Source: Capsicum annuum | Taxonomy: Eukaryota; Streptophyta; Magnoliopsida; Solanales; Solanaceae | Length of the DNA: 64,000 nt | Direction of reading: 5' to 3' | Assembly (NCBI RefSeq): GCF_002878395.1 | Contig: NC_061115.1 | Coordinates: forward strand, 153,421,667 to 153,485,666 | Shown: piece by piece, positions 9,740 through 19,369 of the stretch | Numbering within the stretch: the stretch's first letter is position 1 | How the letters are laid out: each line of letters opens with the position of its first letter | Notes under the pieces: generated by a model | What the model was told of the DNA's origin: nothing | The model's input: the letters and a program-made list of their open reading frames with translations, nothing else | The model's database searches: none | Program-made: the position numbers and the translations under genes

Positions 9740-10421
9740 TATGAAAATATATGTACTTGTAAAAATAATAGTAGAAGGATATAATAATGGGTATTATACA
9801 CCTATGATAGATACAGGAGCAGAAGCAAACTTATGTAGATACAACTGTTTACCAGAAAGTAAATGAGATAAATTAAAAACACCAATAGTAGTCAAAGGAT
9901 TTAATAATGAAGGAAGCTTAATTACATATAAAGCTAAAAATGTAAAAATACAGATATGAGATAAAATAATAACAATAGAAGAAATCTATAATTATGAACT
10001 AACATTAAAAGATATGCTTTTAGGAATGTCATTTTTAGATAAATTATACCCTCATATAATAACTAAAATAGATTGGTGGTTTACAACACCATGTAAACAA
10101 AAAGTAAGAGCAAAAAGAGTTATTAATAAAATAAGAAAGAAAACTGATTGGATAGAAGGAAGTGAAAAAATTACACAAAAGTTAGAAAATATAAAAAATA
10201 CAGAAGACACAACAGAACTAGTTGTATTTTCGATAAATAAAAAAGAAATAACTATATTTTCAATAGATAAGATAGTAATAATAAAGAAAAAATTAAGACA
10301 ATTATATAGTGAAGATCCATTAAAAGGATGGAAAAATTATAAAGCTACCATAAAAATTGAATTAATAGATAAAAATAGCATAATAACTCAAAAATCATTA
10401 ACATATAATTTTGATAATTAA
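9740..10421 (+). pseudogene. Second aspartic protease block and linker (pararetroviral)
   Basis: The reading NNGYYTPMIDTGAEANLCRY places an intact D-T-G-A active site at 9810-9818, followed about 207 nt later by DMLLGMSFLDKLYPH (from 10011). This is the standard caulimovirid protease layout. The open frame then runs 10014-10421 as a lysine-rich linker toward reverse transcriptase. Stops at about 9865 and 9958 interrupt the protease itself. Confidence 0.65.
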
Positions 10422-10429
10422 AAAGAATT

Positions 10430-11175
10430 TAAAATGCATATAGATGAATTATTAGAAAAACAGTATATACAAAAAGTAATAGTAAACACAATAGTCCAGC
10501 ATTTATAGTAATAAACATAGTGAACAAAAAAGAGGTAAAAGTAGAATGATTATTGATTATAGAAATTTAAATGCAAAAACTATGACATATAATTATCCAA
10601 TACCAAATAAGATATTAAAAATAAGACAAATACAAGGATATAACTATTTTAGTAAATTTGACTGTAAATCAAGATTTTACCACTTAAAGTTAGAAGAAGA
10701 ATCTAAGGAATTAACCGCATTTACGGTACCACAGGATTTTATGAATGAAACGTATTACCATTTGGATATAAAAATGCACCAGGTAGATATCAACATTTTA
10801 TGGATAGTTATTTAAAACAATTACCTAATTGTATAGTATACATAGATGATATACTACTATATACAAAAACTAAATAGGAACATTTAAAATTATTAGAACA
10901 ATTTACAGATATAATAGAAAAATCGGGAATAAATTTAAGTAAAAAGAAAGCTGAAATTATGAAAAACCAGATAGAGTTTTTAGGAATACAAATAGATAAA
11001 AGTGGAGTAAAAATGCAACAACATATAGTACAAAAAATAATAAATTCAAAAGAAGAATTAGATACAAAAAAAATTACAATCATTTTTAGGATTAGTAAAC
11101 CAAGTAAGAGAATATATACCAAAATTAGCAGAAAACCTAAAGCCTTTACAGAAAAAATTAAAAAAAGGATATAGA
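10430..11175 (+). pseudogene. Pararetroviral reverse transcriptase (broken)
   Basis: The blocks appear in order. 10546-10815 gives MIIDYRNLNAKTMTYNYPIP, then YNYFSKFDCKSRFYHLKLEE and TAFTVP. In another frame 10830-10850 gives the catalytic YIDDIL. 10959-11122 gives MKNQIEFLGIQIDKSGVKMQ. These correspond to RT fingers, palm and the start of the thumb/connection. At least two frameshifts and a stop separate the pieces. The first catalytic Asp (KFD) and the DD pair are preserved as codons, but the frame is not continuous. Confidence 0.75.
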
Positions 11176-11229
11176 ATATAATTACAACGAAGAAGATAAA
11201 AAAGAAGTCCAGAAAATAAAAATACTTTG

Positions 11230-11742
11230 TAAAAAATTACCAAAATTACAATTCTCAGACGAAAATAAAAACTTTACATATATAGTAGAAGTAGATGCAA
11301 GTGAATATAGTTATGGAGGAGTACTTAAATATAGATACGAAAATAAAAAATTAAAACATCAATGCAGATACTATTCAGGTACATTTAATGAAACAGAAAT
11401 AAAATGGAAAATAAATATAAAAGAATTATGTTCATTATATAAATGTTTATTAGCATTTGAACCATATATTGTATATAACAAATTTATAGTGAGAACAGAT
11501 AATACCCAGGTTCGATGGTGGTTAACAAAGAAAATACAAAATTCAGTTACAACAAAAGAGATTCGAAGACTAGTATTGAATATATTAAATTTTACATTTA
11601 CAATTGAAGTAATTAGTACTAACAAAAATGTTATTGCAGATTACATATCAAGACAAAGCTACACAGACTGATATAATAGAAGATGATGCTTTAGAAAAGA
11701 TACTCAAAACCCTAACTACGCTTTCATTGAAAGCGTAGTTAG
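11230..11742 (+). pseudogene. Pararetroviral RNase H, left copy beside the gap
   Basis: A frame from about 11260 reads VEVDASEYSYGGVL (RNase H beta-1 with its catalytic Asp), then ETEIKWKINIKELCSLYKCL with the catalytic Glu. It continues through RTDNTQVRWWLTKK (third Asp) to NVIADYISRQ, the terminal block common to caulimovirid RNase H. The last 298 bp (11429-11726) reappear after the gap, and 11727-11742 is an inverted copy of the preceding bases. Confidence 0.75.
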
Positions 11743-11842
11743 NNNNNNNNNNNNNNNNNNNNNNNNNNNNNNNNNNNNNNNNNNNNNNNNNNNNNNNNNN
11801 NNNNNNNNNNNNNNNNNNNNNNNNNNNNNNNNNNNNNNNNNN
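11743..11842. other. Assembly gap, exactly 100 N
   Basis: A run of exactly 100 N is a conventional placeholder for a gap of unknown size. Flanks 11429-11726 and 11843-12140 are the same sequence (offset 414; I see one mismatch, at 11431/11845), so the contigs overlap rather than being separated. Confidence 0.95.
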
Positions 11843-12140
11843 TGCTCATTATATAAATGTTTATTAGCATTTGAACCATATATTGTATATAACAAATTTA
11901 TAGTGAGAACAGATAATACCCAGGTTCGATGGTGGTTAACAAAGAAAATACAAAATTCAGTTACAACAAAAGAGATTCGAAGACTAGTATTGAATATATT
12001 AAATTTTACATTTACAATTGAAGTAATTAGTACTAACAAAAATGTTATTGCAGATTACATATCAAGACAAAGCTACACAGACTGATATAATAGAAGATGA
12101 TGCTTTAGAAAAGATACTCAAAACCCTAACTACGCTTTCA
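11843..12140 (+). repeat. Second copy of the gap-flanking RNase H segment (probable false duplication)
   Basis: This copies 11429-11726 at a constant offset of 414 bp and continues naturally into the next ORF. It is best read as the same locus assembled twice on either side of the gap, not as a biological duplication. Confidence 0.85.
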
Positions 12141-12464
12141 ATGAAAGTGGACAGTATGGGTAATGAAATAGAAAAGCTAAAGACTAATGAAGTTAAACTA
12201 AAGTCTAAAGCTACAAATCAGCTAACTCAGCAATGTGCAGAGCTATGTCGATCGGAAGACATTAAAATTCCAGAGCTACAAGGAGACGTTAGGACACTCC
12301 ATAAAACCCATAACGTTTATCAATCTACAATTGCAAGTACAAGCAAAGGAGTTAGTGGACAAAGATACCAGAACATGAACATGACTAAGATATTTAAGAA
12401 GCCATCTATACCAAAAATACAAAAAGACCCCTTGTACATACCCCCACAAATTACCATATATTGA
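12042..12464 (+). pseudogene. Start of transactivator/inclusion-body-like ORF (pararetroviral)
   Basis: The frame overlaps the end of RNase H and continues as DDALEKILKTLTTLSMKVDS followed by a heptad-like stretch (MGNEIEKLKTNEVKLK), so a short coiled coil is likely near residues 24-55. A Ser/Thr/Pro-rich segment follows. Position between RNase H and the intergenic region fits the fourth ORF of solendoviruses, whose product is a translational transactivator and inclusion-body protein. Similarity is judged from order and composition more than from a clear motif. It ends at a stop at 12462. Confidence 0.45.
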
Positions 12465-13375
12465 GATAGTTTGAACCAAGATAAAAAAACTTATAACCAT
12501 CTAGCCCGAGGATACATAGAAAATATCTACAAAGTACAAACTTTTCTAAACCTTAACCCCAGAGCTACATATATCCAAGAACCAAACACAAACTATATAA
12601 CCTAAAGATTGCAAGGTCATAACAAGATAATCGCACTACCTAAAACTAACCTAAGCTTAATAAAAACTTATTTCGACCATGGATTATTAAATACCATATA
12701 TGCCGAAGATGGAGAAGAACTATCAGCTATGGAAGAATTACAGAAAACATTCACCACTTATAAAAGAGTAATCAAAGGAAATCTATTTTATATAAAGTTT
12801 TATACTGCATCAGCAGAGATATTATACGACGAGATCAAACCAGTTATACAAGTTGTAAAAATAGGATTAACCAGAGATATGATTATACCGGAAGATATTG
12901 TACAGCAGCCAGAGATACCTAAAATTGAGATACCTGATTTCTACGCAAATAAATGACTTATTATACTAGCTACAATTATTCAAGAGTTAGCAAATAATTA
13001 TATCAATGGAAACCCAATATGGAGCTATTATTCAAGAGACCATAAAATGATTTATTCAAATTCAAGAGAACTACGACAAACAAATATGGAAGATGTCAGA
13101 CAATGGATAATGATGTTACTTAACCCAGAAAAATAATCTACTTCAAGAGCAATTAAGAAATGATTTATTTCAGATGGATTATTAACAAGATATTGCAAGA
13201 TAATTGGACACAAATATCCAGACCATCAATGTTCGAGATGAAATGGAGAAGATAATATTATCCCTGAAGTCCAGGAAGAATAAAAGGAAAAATCAACCAT
13301 GAAGATAAGAACACCAACTAGACACGAAACAATAATGGAAGAGATAAAAAGACAAGCTATTAAATTGTGGAAGTG
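12465..13375 (+). pseudogene. Transactivator-like core and tail (pararetroviral)
   Basis: 12609-12956 is open and reads GHNKIIALPKTNLSLIKTYF, then SAMEELQKTFTTYKRVIKGN and ending PEIPKIEIPDFYANK. This resembles the central domain of caulimovirid inclusion-body proteins. After a stop, coding-like text continues to about 13375 and includes a Cys/His cluster near 13195-13240 (CKIIGHKYPDHQC), possibly a zinc-binding tail. At least five stops disrupt the whole. Confidence 0.5.
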
Positions 13376-13732
13376 ACATATAGATAACTTTTACAATTTC
13401 TTGTACGTAAATTGTAAATTATTGTATAGATAGAATCTTAAGCACTAATAGATTTTTGTCTTTTATTACTTTAAGTTATTTTTTCTTTTTTAAGATGTCA
13501 AGACTTTTTGACACCTACCATAGTTAGCTTTTATAGATGTAAATAGGATAGCCTTTCTTTTTTGACTTTTGTAACATCTGAAAGAATACGTAGGAACCAT
13601 GTAAATTATTCATTTTCTCATTATAAACAGAGGCATGGAAGGCAGCAGAGAAAACAAGCCTTCATGCGTTGAAGCAAACACTCTTCTTTTACAACAAACT
13701 TTTAAATATTTATTAAAAACAGGTATATTTCA
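13376..13732 (+). promoter_or_regulatory. Pararetroviral intergenic region with TATA box
   Basis: This non-coding block follows the last ORF. It carries a TATA box (TATAAA, 13622-13627) followed by a GC-richer stretch (GAGGCATGGAAGGCAGCAGA), the pattern of the caulimovirid pregenomic RNA promoter. I did not find a tRNA-Met primer site in the leader. Confidence 0.5.
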
Positions 13733-13786
13733 ATGGAAAAAGCTATGGATAAACAAAGCTTAGAATTATTAAACCTACCAGAATAG
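13733..13786 (+). CDS. Short leader ORF (17 codons)
   Basis: The ATG at 13733 opens MEKAMDKQSLELLNLPE and a stop, about 105 nt after the TATA box. A short ORF early in a long leader is the arrangement used for ribosome shunting in some caulimovirids. Whether this one ever did so is inference. The rest of the leader, to about 14130, holds no long frame. Confidence 0.3.
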   Translation: MEKAMDKQSLELLNLPE

Positions 13787-14132
13787 GTGTATTTATTTAT
13801 GATTATGAATAGCTAAATTCATAAATTCCTGACAATCATGATATGATAAAATAAGTTCATGTTAGTTTCTTTATAGTAGAATTATTCGAAAAATAGCATG
13901 TTAAGAAGTTTATTAGCAAAGTGGAAAAGGAGAAAAATCCCTAAGAACTATGCCATCCTAAAGGTGAAATCGGTAAGGCAAGAAAGCCGTGATAGGGGAG
14001 TAGCCAGAGTAGAGGTGCTATTTAAGGGAAAAGTATCCAGATTACCATTCTAATAGTGACCGAAGAATATGTTATTTAAGAATAATCTAGTATGTAGTAA
14101 TCTAAAATGATCATATTTTGTTATGTGTATGA

Positions 14133-14580
14133 TTGAAGGGAATATTTTCAAAGAGCATCGTACGAAAAATGAATACTTATTTATCTGACAAAATGGTAGA
14201 TAAATTTAAAATACTTGTTTTTTATGTACTTAAGGATATAGAAATTGTAGATCTAATAAAAATCATATTGGAAAAAATATTTGATAAATATTTTATGACT
14301 AGAATAAATTACATACCTCACCTACCTAACTACTCTTATAAATACTTACATACCAAACCTACACATCCACCATAATAAATTACGTATATTTAGAATATTG
14401 GAAAATGAATATAAAAAATATACAATTAATAGAAAAACTAATGAAAACAAATTTAGAAGAATATATGAGAATCAAAGATATAAAATATATAGAATACCTT
14501 AATGAACATATAGAAGAATTAATAAGATTAAAACAAACAACTAAATAAAATTATGAAAAAGCATTTAATTAACCCACCTA
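14133..14580 (+). pseudogene. First-ORF-like module, copy 1 (pararetroviral)
   Basis: The frame 14133-14375 contains MVDKFKILVFYVLKDIEIVD and KIILEKIFDKYF. It is followed in another frame by MNIKNIQLIEKLMKTNLEEY and YIEYLNEHIEELIRLKQ (14405-14545). The composition is helical and Lys/Glu/Ile-rich. The module recurs downstream, diverged, at 14585-15410. Function is unknown to me; position after the leader fits the first ORF of solendovirus-like genomes. Confidence 0.4.
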
Positions 14581-14584
14581 AATG

Positions 14585-15410
14585 ATAGATAATTTTGAAG
14601 TACTAGTTTTATACATACTTAAGAGATATAAAAATTATAGACATAAAAAAAATAATATGGGAAAAAATATTTAACATCAAAGATGAAGAGTTAGATATAA
14701 ATCAGATAGAAGACGAGTTAGGAGAAATATACTTAAGTTATGACAATCACTATTACTACCTAGATAATTATTCAGATGGATATTATACAGATTAAGAAAT
14801 GCTAGAATATATTCAAAGAGTTAGAGAAAAACAAAGTTGGCTATACGAAGAAATTAATTATAGAAACCAGCTTAGAAAAGGAAGAGAACAACTAAAATAA
14901 AGATTAATTTGGATAAATAAAACCATGAAACAACTAGAATCAAAAGATAGTTTAGAATATGATTTAGACATGGAGCTATTGATACAAGAAAAAGACAGGA
15001 TAATTAACGAAATAGATAACCTAGACTTTAATATTAGATATAATACAATTAGAATAAATTATTACAAAGAAATTTGCAGTATCATAACTACTTTAGGATA
15101 AAATGATAGACTATGAGTATTTAAAATATTGGAGATAAGATATAGAAGAAATAAGATTAACAGAAATACTTATGAAAGAGAATTTAATTGAATATTTTAA
15201 AACAAAAGATATAGAATATTTAGAATACCTCAAAAATAATATAGAAGAATTACAAAGACTAAGAGAAAAATCTAAAGAATACTACAGTAAAGCATTTAGT
15301 CAAATACTGTTTAATCACCCCCAAGATATGAACATTAATAAAATAAAAATAAAAATAAAAATATTTAGAAAAGTTAAGAGATATCCACACAAAAATAAAA
15401 ATAGATAATA
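14585..15410 (+). pseudogene. First-ORF-like module, copy 2 (pararetroviral)
   Basis: MIDNFEVLVLYILKRYKNYR (14583 on) parallels copy 1. ENLIEYFKTKDIEYLEYLKN and NIEELQRLREKSKEYYSKAF (15178-15300) parallel its second half. Between them, from about 14670 to 15100, is a helical stretch absent from copy 1 (MLEYIQRVREKQSWLYEEIN, then MELLIQEKDRIINEIDNLDF) that looks coiled-coil. Frameshifts and stops occur at several points. The block ends in AT-rich sequence at 15410. Confidence 0.4.
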
Positions 15411-15602
15411 GATCTATTTATTTACCCAAGTTTTCCGCACCTCCTACAATTGTGACCTCCTGTTCACACGACAACAACTTTACCATTTACTCCAAGGCTT
15501 CCCTTCGTAGTAGATCTTAAGAATTTATTTTATTTTATATTATTAGATTTATATTAACTTCAATATTAATTCTTAAGAATTTTCTTTATTAGAAATAAAT
15601 AT
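15411..15602. other. Spacer between pararetrovirus and copia element
   Basis: A short AT-rich stretch with TTCTTAAGAATT-like inverted words near 15515-15580. It ends with AATAT at 15598-15602, the target duplication of the copia element. No gene seen. Confidence 0.5.
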
Positions 15603-16527
15603 TGAAAATTCAAGAGTGGTGGCGAAGAGAGGGGTGAATTGAATTTTCTTCTGTGAGTCGACTACTAACTCCTCACAGTCGACTCGCCTGCAGATCAAAA
15701 CACTTGACAATAGAATTAAACTTAAACAGTTAAGCACATAAATAATAAAGCATAAAGTAAACAACACAAAGATTTATCCTGGTTCGACACACCAATCCAG
15801 TACCTACGTCCACTCCTCTTGGGTTTTAAATTTCCTTTAGATCGTTAAAGGTTTGGTTCGAGTACAATGATAGGAAACAAGTTCTTGAGAATTATTTTTC
15901 TCTTCAGATCTTGTGATACAACTTCAGTTGATGTTACAAAGATGACTTGATCCTACTCTTTATATAACAATTGTAAGCTAACGTTACAGAGCTTTGTAAG
16001 ACTAAGAATGAGACACTTTGAATTTTCTCCTTGAAGTTGTGTGAAGAATGTCTGTCTTTGGTCTTCTACTTTTATAGTTTTCGACTGCTACCCTTCATAA
16101 GGAAATCCAAGGGATTTTTTCTCAATCAAGGACTTAGATTGATTCCTTTATTGAGGAATATAGTCGTTTGATATGTCCATATTCGACTTCGAATCACGTC
16201 CATATTAGATATGTCTGTAATCTTTTTTTTCTTTTAGTTCGGATGTCTTATGTGATAATTGAGTCCTTCCTTCCTTTGTTTGGATTTTGATTAATTATTT
16301 GATCGATCTTTATCTCCTGTTTTATCGCGATTGAGAGATGATGATTCTTCTTCCTTTTTTAGAATATTTGATTTATCTTCAATGCTTTTTATAAAGACAT
16401 AATCTTTTTTCAATTATTTGTCCTTCATTTTCTAGAGTTGGCTTCCTTCATCAGTGGTCTTTTAATATCTTGCAAAGATTCACTAGTTAGTTTGTCATTA
16501 TTAAAATATAAACCTTGGAGGCTAACA
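15603..16527 (-). repeat. 3' LTR of the copia element
   Basis: This 925-bp LTR pairs with 21043-21956. Both contain TGTGAGTCGACTA, CACAG(T/C)CGACTCGCCTGCAG, the CCTGGTTCGA(C/G)ACAC block and GAGTACAATGATAGGAAACA. They differ by scattered substitutions and small indels. Confidence 0.85.
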
Positions 16528-16545
16528 ATCTCCCCCTTTTGATAA
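16528..16545 (-). other. Polypurine tract of the copia element
   Basis: The minus strand reads ATCAAAAGGGGGAGAT immediately before the LTR start TGTTAGCC. This primes plus-strand synthesis in copia elements. Confidence 0.8.
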
Positions 16546-16959
16546 TGACAAACATGAGTAAACATCAGTTGACTTTTCTATTAGTTAGTTTACCCCCTTG
16601 GCTTTGTAACCATCAATTGGCTTTTACACGAGCAAAGTCGACTCTGACTTTTCTCTCCCTGAATCATAATCACCTTGGTTGTTTTGACTTTTCTCCCCCT
16701 GACTTGTGATCATATTGGTTGTTCTATGTTTTACTAGTTAAACTTTGTATGTTGACAGTTGACTTGTTCATGTTGAATAAAGGATGCTTTCCTGTGTTTC
16801 TCCCCTTTTGGCATAATAAAAAAGAAATAGCAACAAATGAAAACATCACGTACAGACAGAGAAGTACATAATCATATAGGAAGTTGATAACCAGGATAGC
16901 AAAACAAATTGTCAAAGAAGGTAAAAATCATCTTTACAACCCAAGGACATAAGGAACAG

Positions 16960-18283
16960 GACCCTCTTTTGAATAAGAAGTTCATAATTCACCGTTTCAC
17001 CAGAAAATAGGTAAGAGTATTATGCATGTTTTGATAGAACTTACCATAAGACTTTTCAATATTTTTGACAAAGGAAGAGTAGCAGTTTTGAACGCAAACA
17101 ATTAGATCATCATTCAAGGAAGAGACTTGGGATTTCAAGGAGTCCATGTGAGAGTTTAGTCGAGAGAAAATTTGACTCCTTCTTGTTTGAGCCCATCAAG
17201 CCCCAACTGGACCACGCTTATGTCAAAGCTTGTACTTTTCCCAAGGTCAAAGATCTAGGCATTAGACTCTTTGAGTTGCATGATACCTTCCTCGATAGCC
17301 TTGAATCACTGCTTGAACTCTTCAAGTTCCTTCATCAAAGAAATAAAGGGGTTAGAGATAAGTTTACTTACCTTCGGAGGCTCAGTCTTCGCTTGAGCTG
17401 ACTCCTTTCTTCATCATTCATCTTCCACCAGGACATAGCCAATGCTGCTGAAGGTTATTGAGTCATACGTTGCAGCGACTTCTATAGGTGGGTAGGCGGA
17501 GAGATCGATGGAGTAGTATAGAAGGATTCAGGTGATAATCAGTTCATATGGCAAACTAGCTGAAGCATTTGCTTTCCTTGCACTCTCAAACATGTACTTA
17601 CGAATCTAAGTTGCCCAATTAATTTTGATCTTTTTGACCAGACAATATAGCACAAAAACATTATGACAAGTGATGTTGCTTAGAGATACTTTTCTGTGGA
17701 TTAGAGAGGTGGCAACAATATAAGCCATAATGCGATATTTGAAGTAGAGAGACAGGGGACCAAAGTTAGATGGCATAAATTAAGAGTCAGACAAAAACTT
17801 TTTTCCTTGCTCAAAGCCCACTTTGAAGTCCTCAGGCTAGTTATTGTTCATAAAGGGCACTACACCGGAGAATTTATAAAAAATTTTCTCAAACAGAAAG
17901 TTGTTCAAGACAATTCTTGTGCCGAGAACAAGAGTCTCAAACTCCCCACTATTAGGGGAAAGTCTGAGATTTGTGTAGAGCATACGAATAGGGTCCTCAA
18001 AAACTAGAGTTCCATGAAGTTCAAAAAACAAGGACAGGTTTTGAGATTTGAAAAAGTGGCTGACATTGCACGAGACATCTTTAAGTTGGTTGAGATTGAT
18101 GATGCGCCCAGGAACTATTGAGCAATTTTTGAAAGAAAGAAACTTTTCTTTGGAGAGGTTTGTCCAGAACTGGTTCATTTCATTTGGAGAAAGAGAGTTA
18201 GAGGGATTTGGATGATTTTGTATGTCGAAGAGAGCGGCTGGGAGAGGGTCGTCGTCTCTTGAAAAAAATAAATGAAGATTCAC
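16960..18283 (-). pseudogene. Env-like/ORF3-type protein of a sirevirus-like copia element (broken)
   Basis: The frame starts at 18283 (MNLHLFFSRDDDPLPAALFD) and runs 148 codons through FETLVLGTRIVLNNFLFEKI to a stop at 17837. It continues in pieces: NFGPLSLYFKYRIMAYIVAT, then YDSITFSSIGYVLVEDE near 17420-17470, and a coiled-coil-like tail (LISLMKELEEFKQ, then LNSHMDSLKSQVSSLNDDLI near 17080-17160). I recognise this as the extra downstream ORF often found in Solanaceae sirevirus-type elements, sometimes called env-like. Its role is unknown. It is better preserved than the missing pol. Confidence 0.5.
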
Positions 18284-19369
18284 TTAAGGATTTTGAAAAA
18301 GGGATAGGACCATCAGAGGAAATTTTAGAGATGTTCGCTATTGATCGTGGTTTGGGTATGAGAGAGTAAAGGGAAGAGTTTTAAAGGAAGAGAGAGAAGG
18401 AGAAGGAAGGCCAGTTAAGAAAACCTGGGAGATGACTGTTCAGAGAGGATAGAAATTGAGAAGTGAAAAGGTGTGAGGTGAAAGGACACTGATGGAGATA
18501 AAAGGACGCAGTCTAGGGAAGGGTGAAGGGCGGCAGAGGTGGCATGGAAAATGGTGATACAATGATGGTAGCCCATTTTAAAAGAGTTCCCCCTTTTTGG
18601 AAAAGGTAAAAATTGGATTAAGTAAAAAAATGTGATCAATAATGAGCCATAAATTCAGAATAATTTTAAAGATCTTTCCTTCAGCAAAACTAAGATTTGA
18701 CTAAGTAAAATAATTTGTGTCAAAAAATAAGACTCGTAAATTATTGACACAAAATTTTTTTCTGAGAACTCAGATTTTGAAAAGATCAATCTTGAAAAAA
18801 AAAATACCTAACAAACTTAGCTCAAGATACACAAAAGAGATTAAAAAGATGATTAACACAGAATTATCACACATTAAGGGCACAATTTCAAGGGATAGAT
18901 TAAAACCAAGTTGTTGACGCAGGATCCAGAGAATTTAAGTACAACAACTTTCGAGAGTTATGTATATCGCTTTGGTTCAAAGTTTGTTTTTGCGGAGTCA
19001 TGATTTTGGATCAATACTCACGAGACAAACCTTTTACCAAGGTAAAAAATTTAGAATTATTAGGAGAGTATGCAGTAAAAACAATAATTAATGATATTTT
19101 AAAAAATGACATGTTAAAATAAGTTTTAAAATGACAATAGACGAGGACAAGATTTATCAGACTTTGACCTTTTCATTCGAAAAAGTATTTTACTGGAGGA
19201 AAAATATCTTTATTTTACCGTCTTAGTTATGAAAGTCAACTGTAAAGGAGGTGTAGTCGACTTTGATGACTTTTTCTTTTGCAGTTGTCACTGAACCATA
19301 TTTTTTGTGAAAACTTTTTCTCTCCAGCTAAACTTCTGGAAAATCCATCATCAATTCCTTTTTGTTATG
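18284..19369 (-). other. Copia internal non-coding stretch where pol is expected
   Basis: About 1.1 kb lies between the gag tail and the env-like ORF. I see no integrase HHCC, no RT YVDD block and no RNase H. Sireviruses normally carry roughly 4 kb of pol here, so a large deletion is inferred. Confidence 0.6.

Larger units (their letters stand above)
9090..15410 (+). mobile_element. Endogenous pararetrovirus, solendovirus-like, degenerate
   Basis: This strongly A-rich plus-strand block has the gene order of a caulimovirid genome opened at an internal point: protease, reverse transcriptase, RNase H, a transactivator/inclusion-body-like ORF, an intergenic promoter region, leader and first ORF. 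The base composition and the direct juncture of RNase H with the next ORF resemble tobacco vein clearing virus and the related tomato endogenous copies. Movement-protein and capsid regions are not recognisable. Many stops and frameshifts, and an assembly gap at 11743-11842, make it non-functional as seen. I saw no LTRs, integrase or tRNA-Met site, which argues against an LTR retrotransposon. Confidence 0.75.

Noticed and set aside
11716..12039. Minus-strand frame running through the gap
   Set aside because: It is antisense to RNase H and crosses 100 N; it is an artefact of the duplicated contig end.
9090..15410. Possibility that the pararetrovirus copy is intact or expressible
   Set aside because: Stops, frameshifts, missing capsid and movement regions and an unresolved assembly gap rule this out from the sequence shown.
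15650..15690. GAGTCGACT inverted words in the copia LTR as another U3 word array
   Set aside because: In the element's minus-strand orientation they lie near the 3' end of the LTR, not upstream of a TATA box, so they do not fit the pattern.
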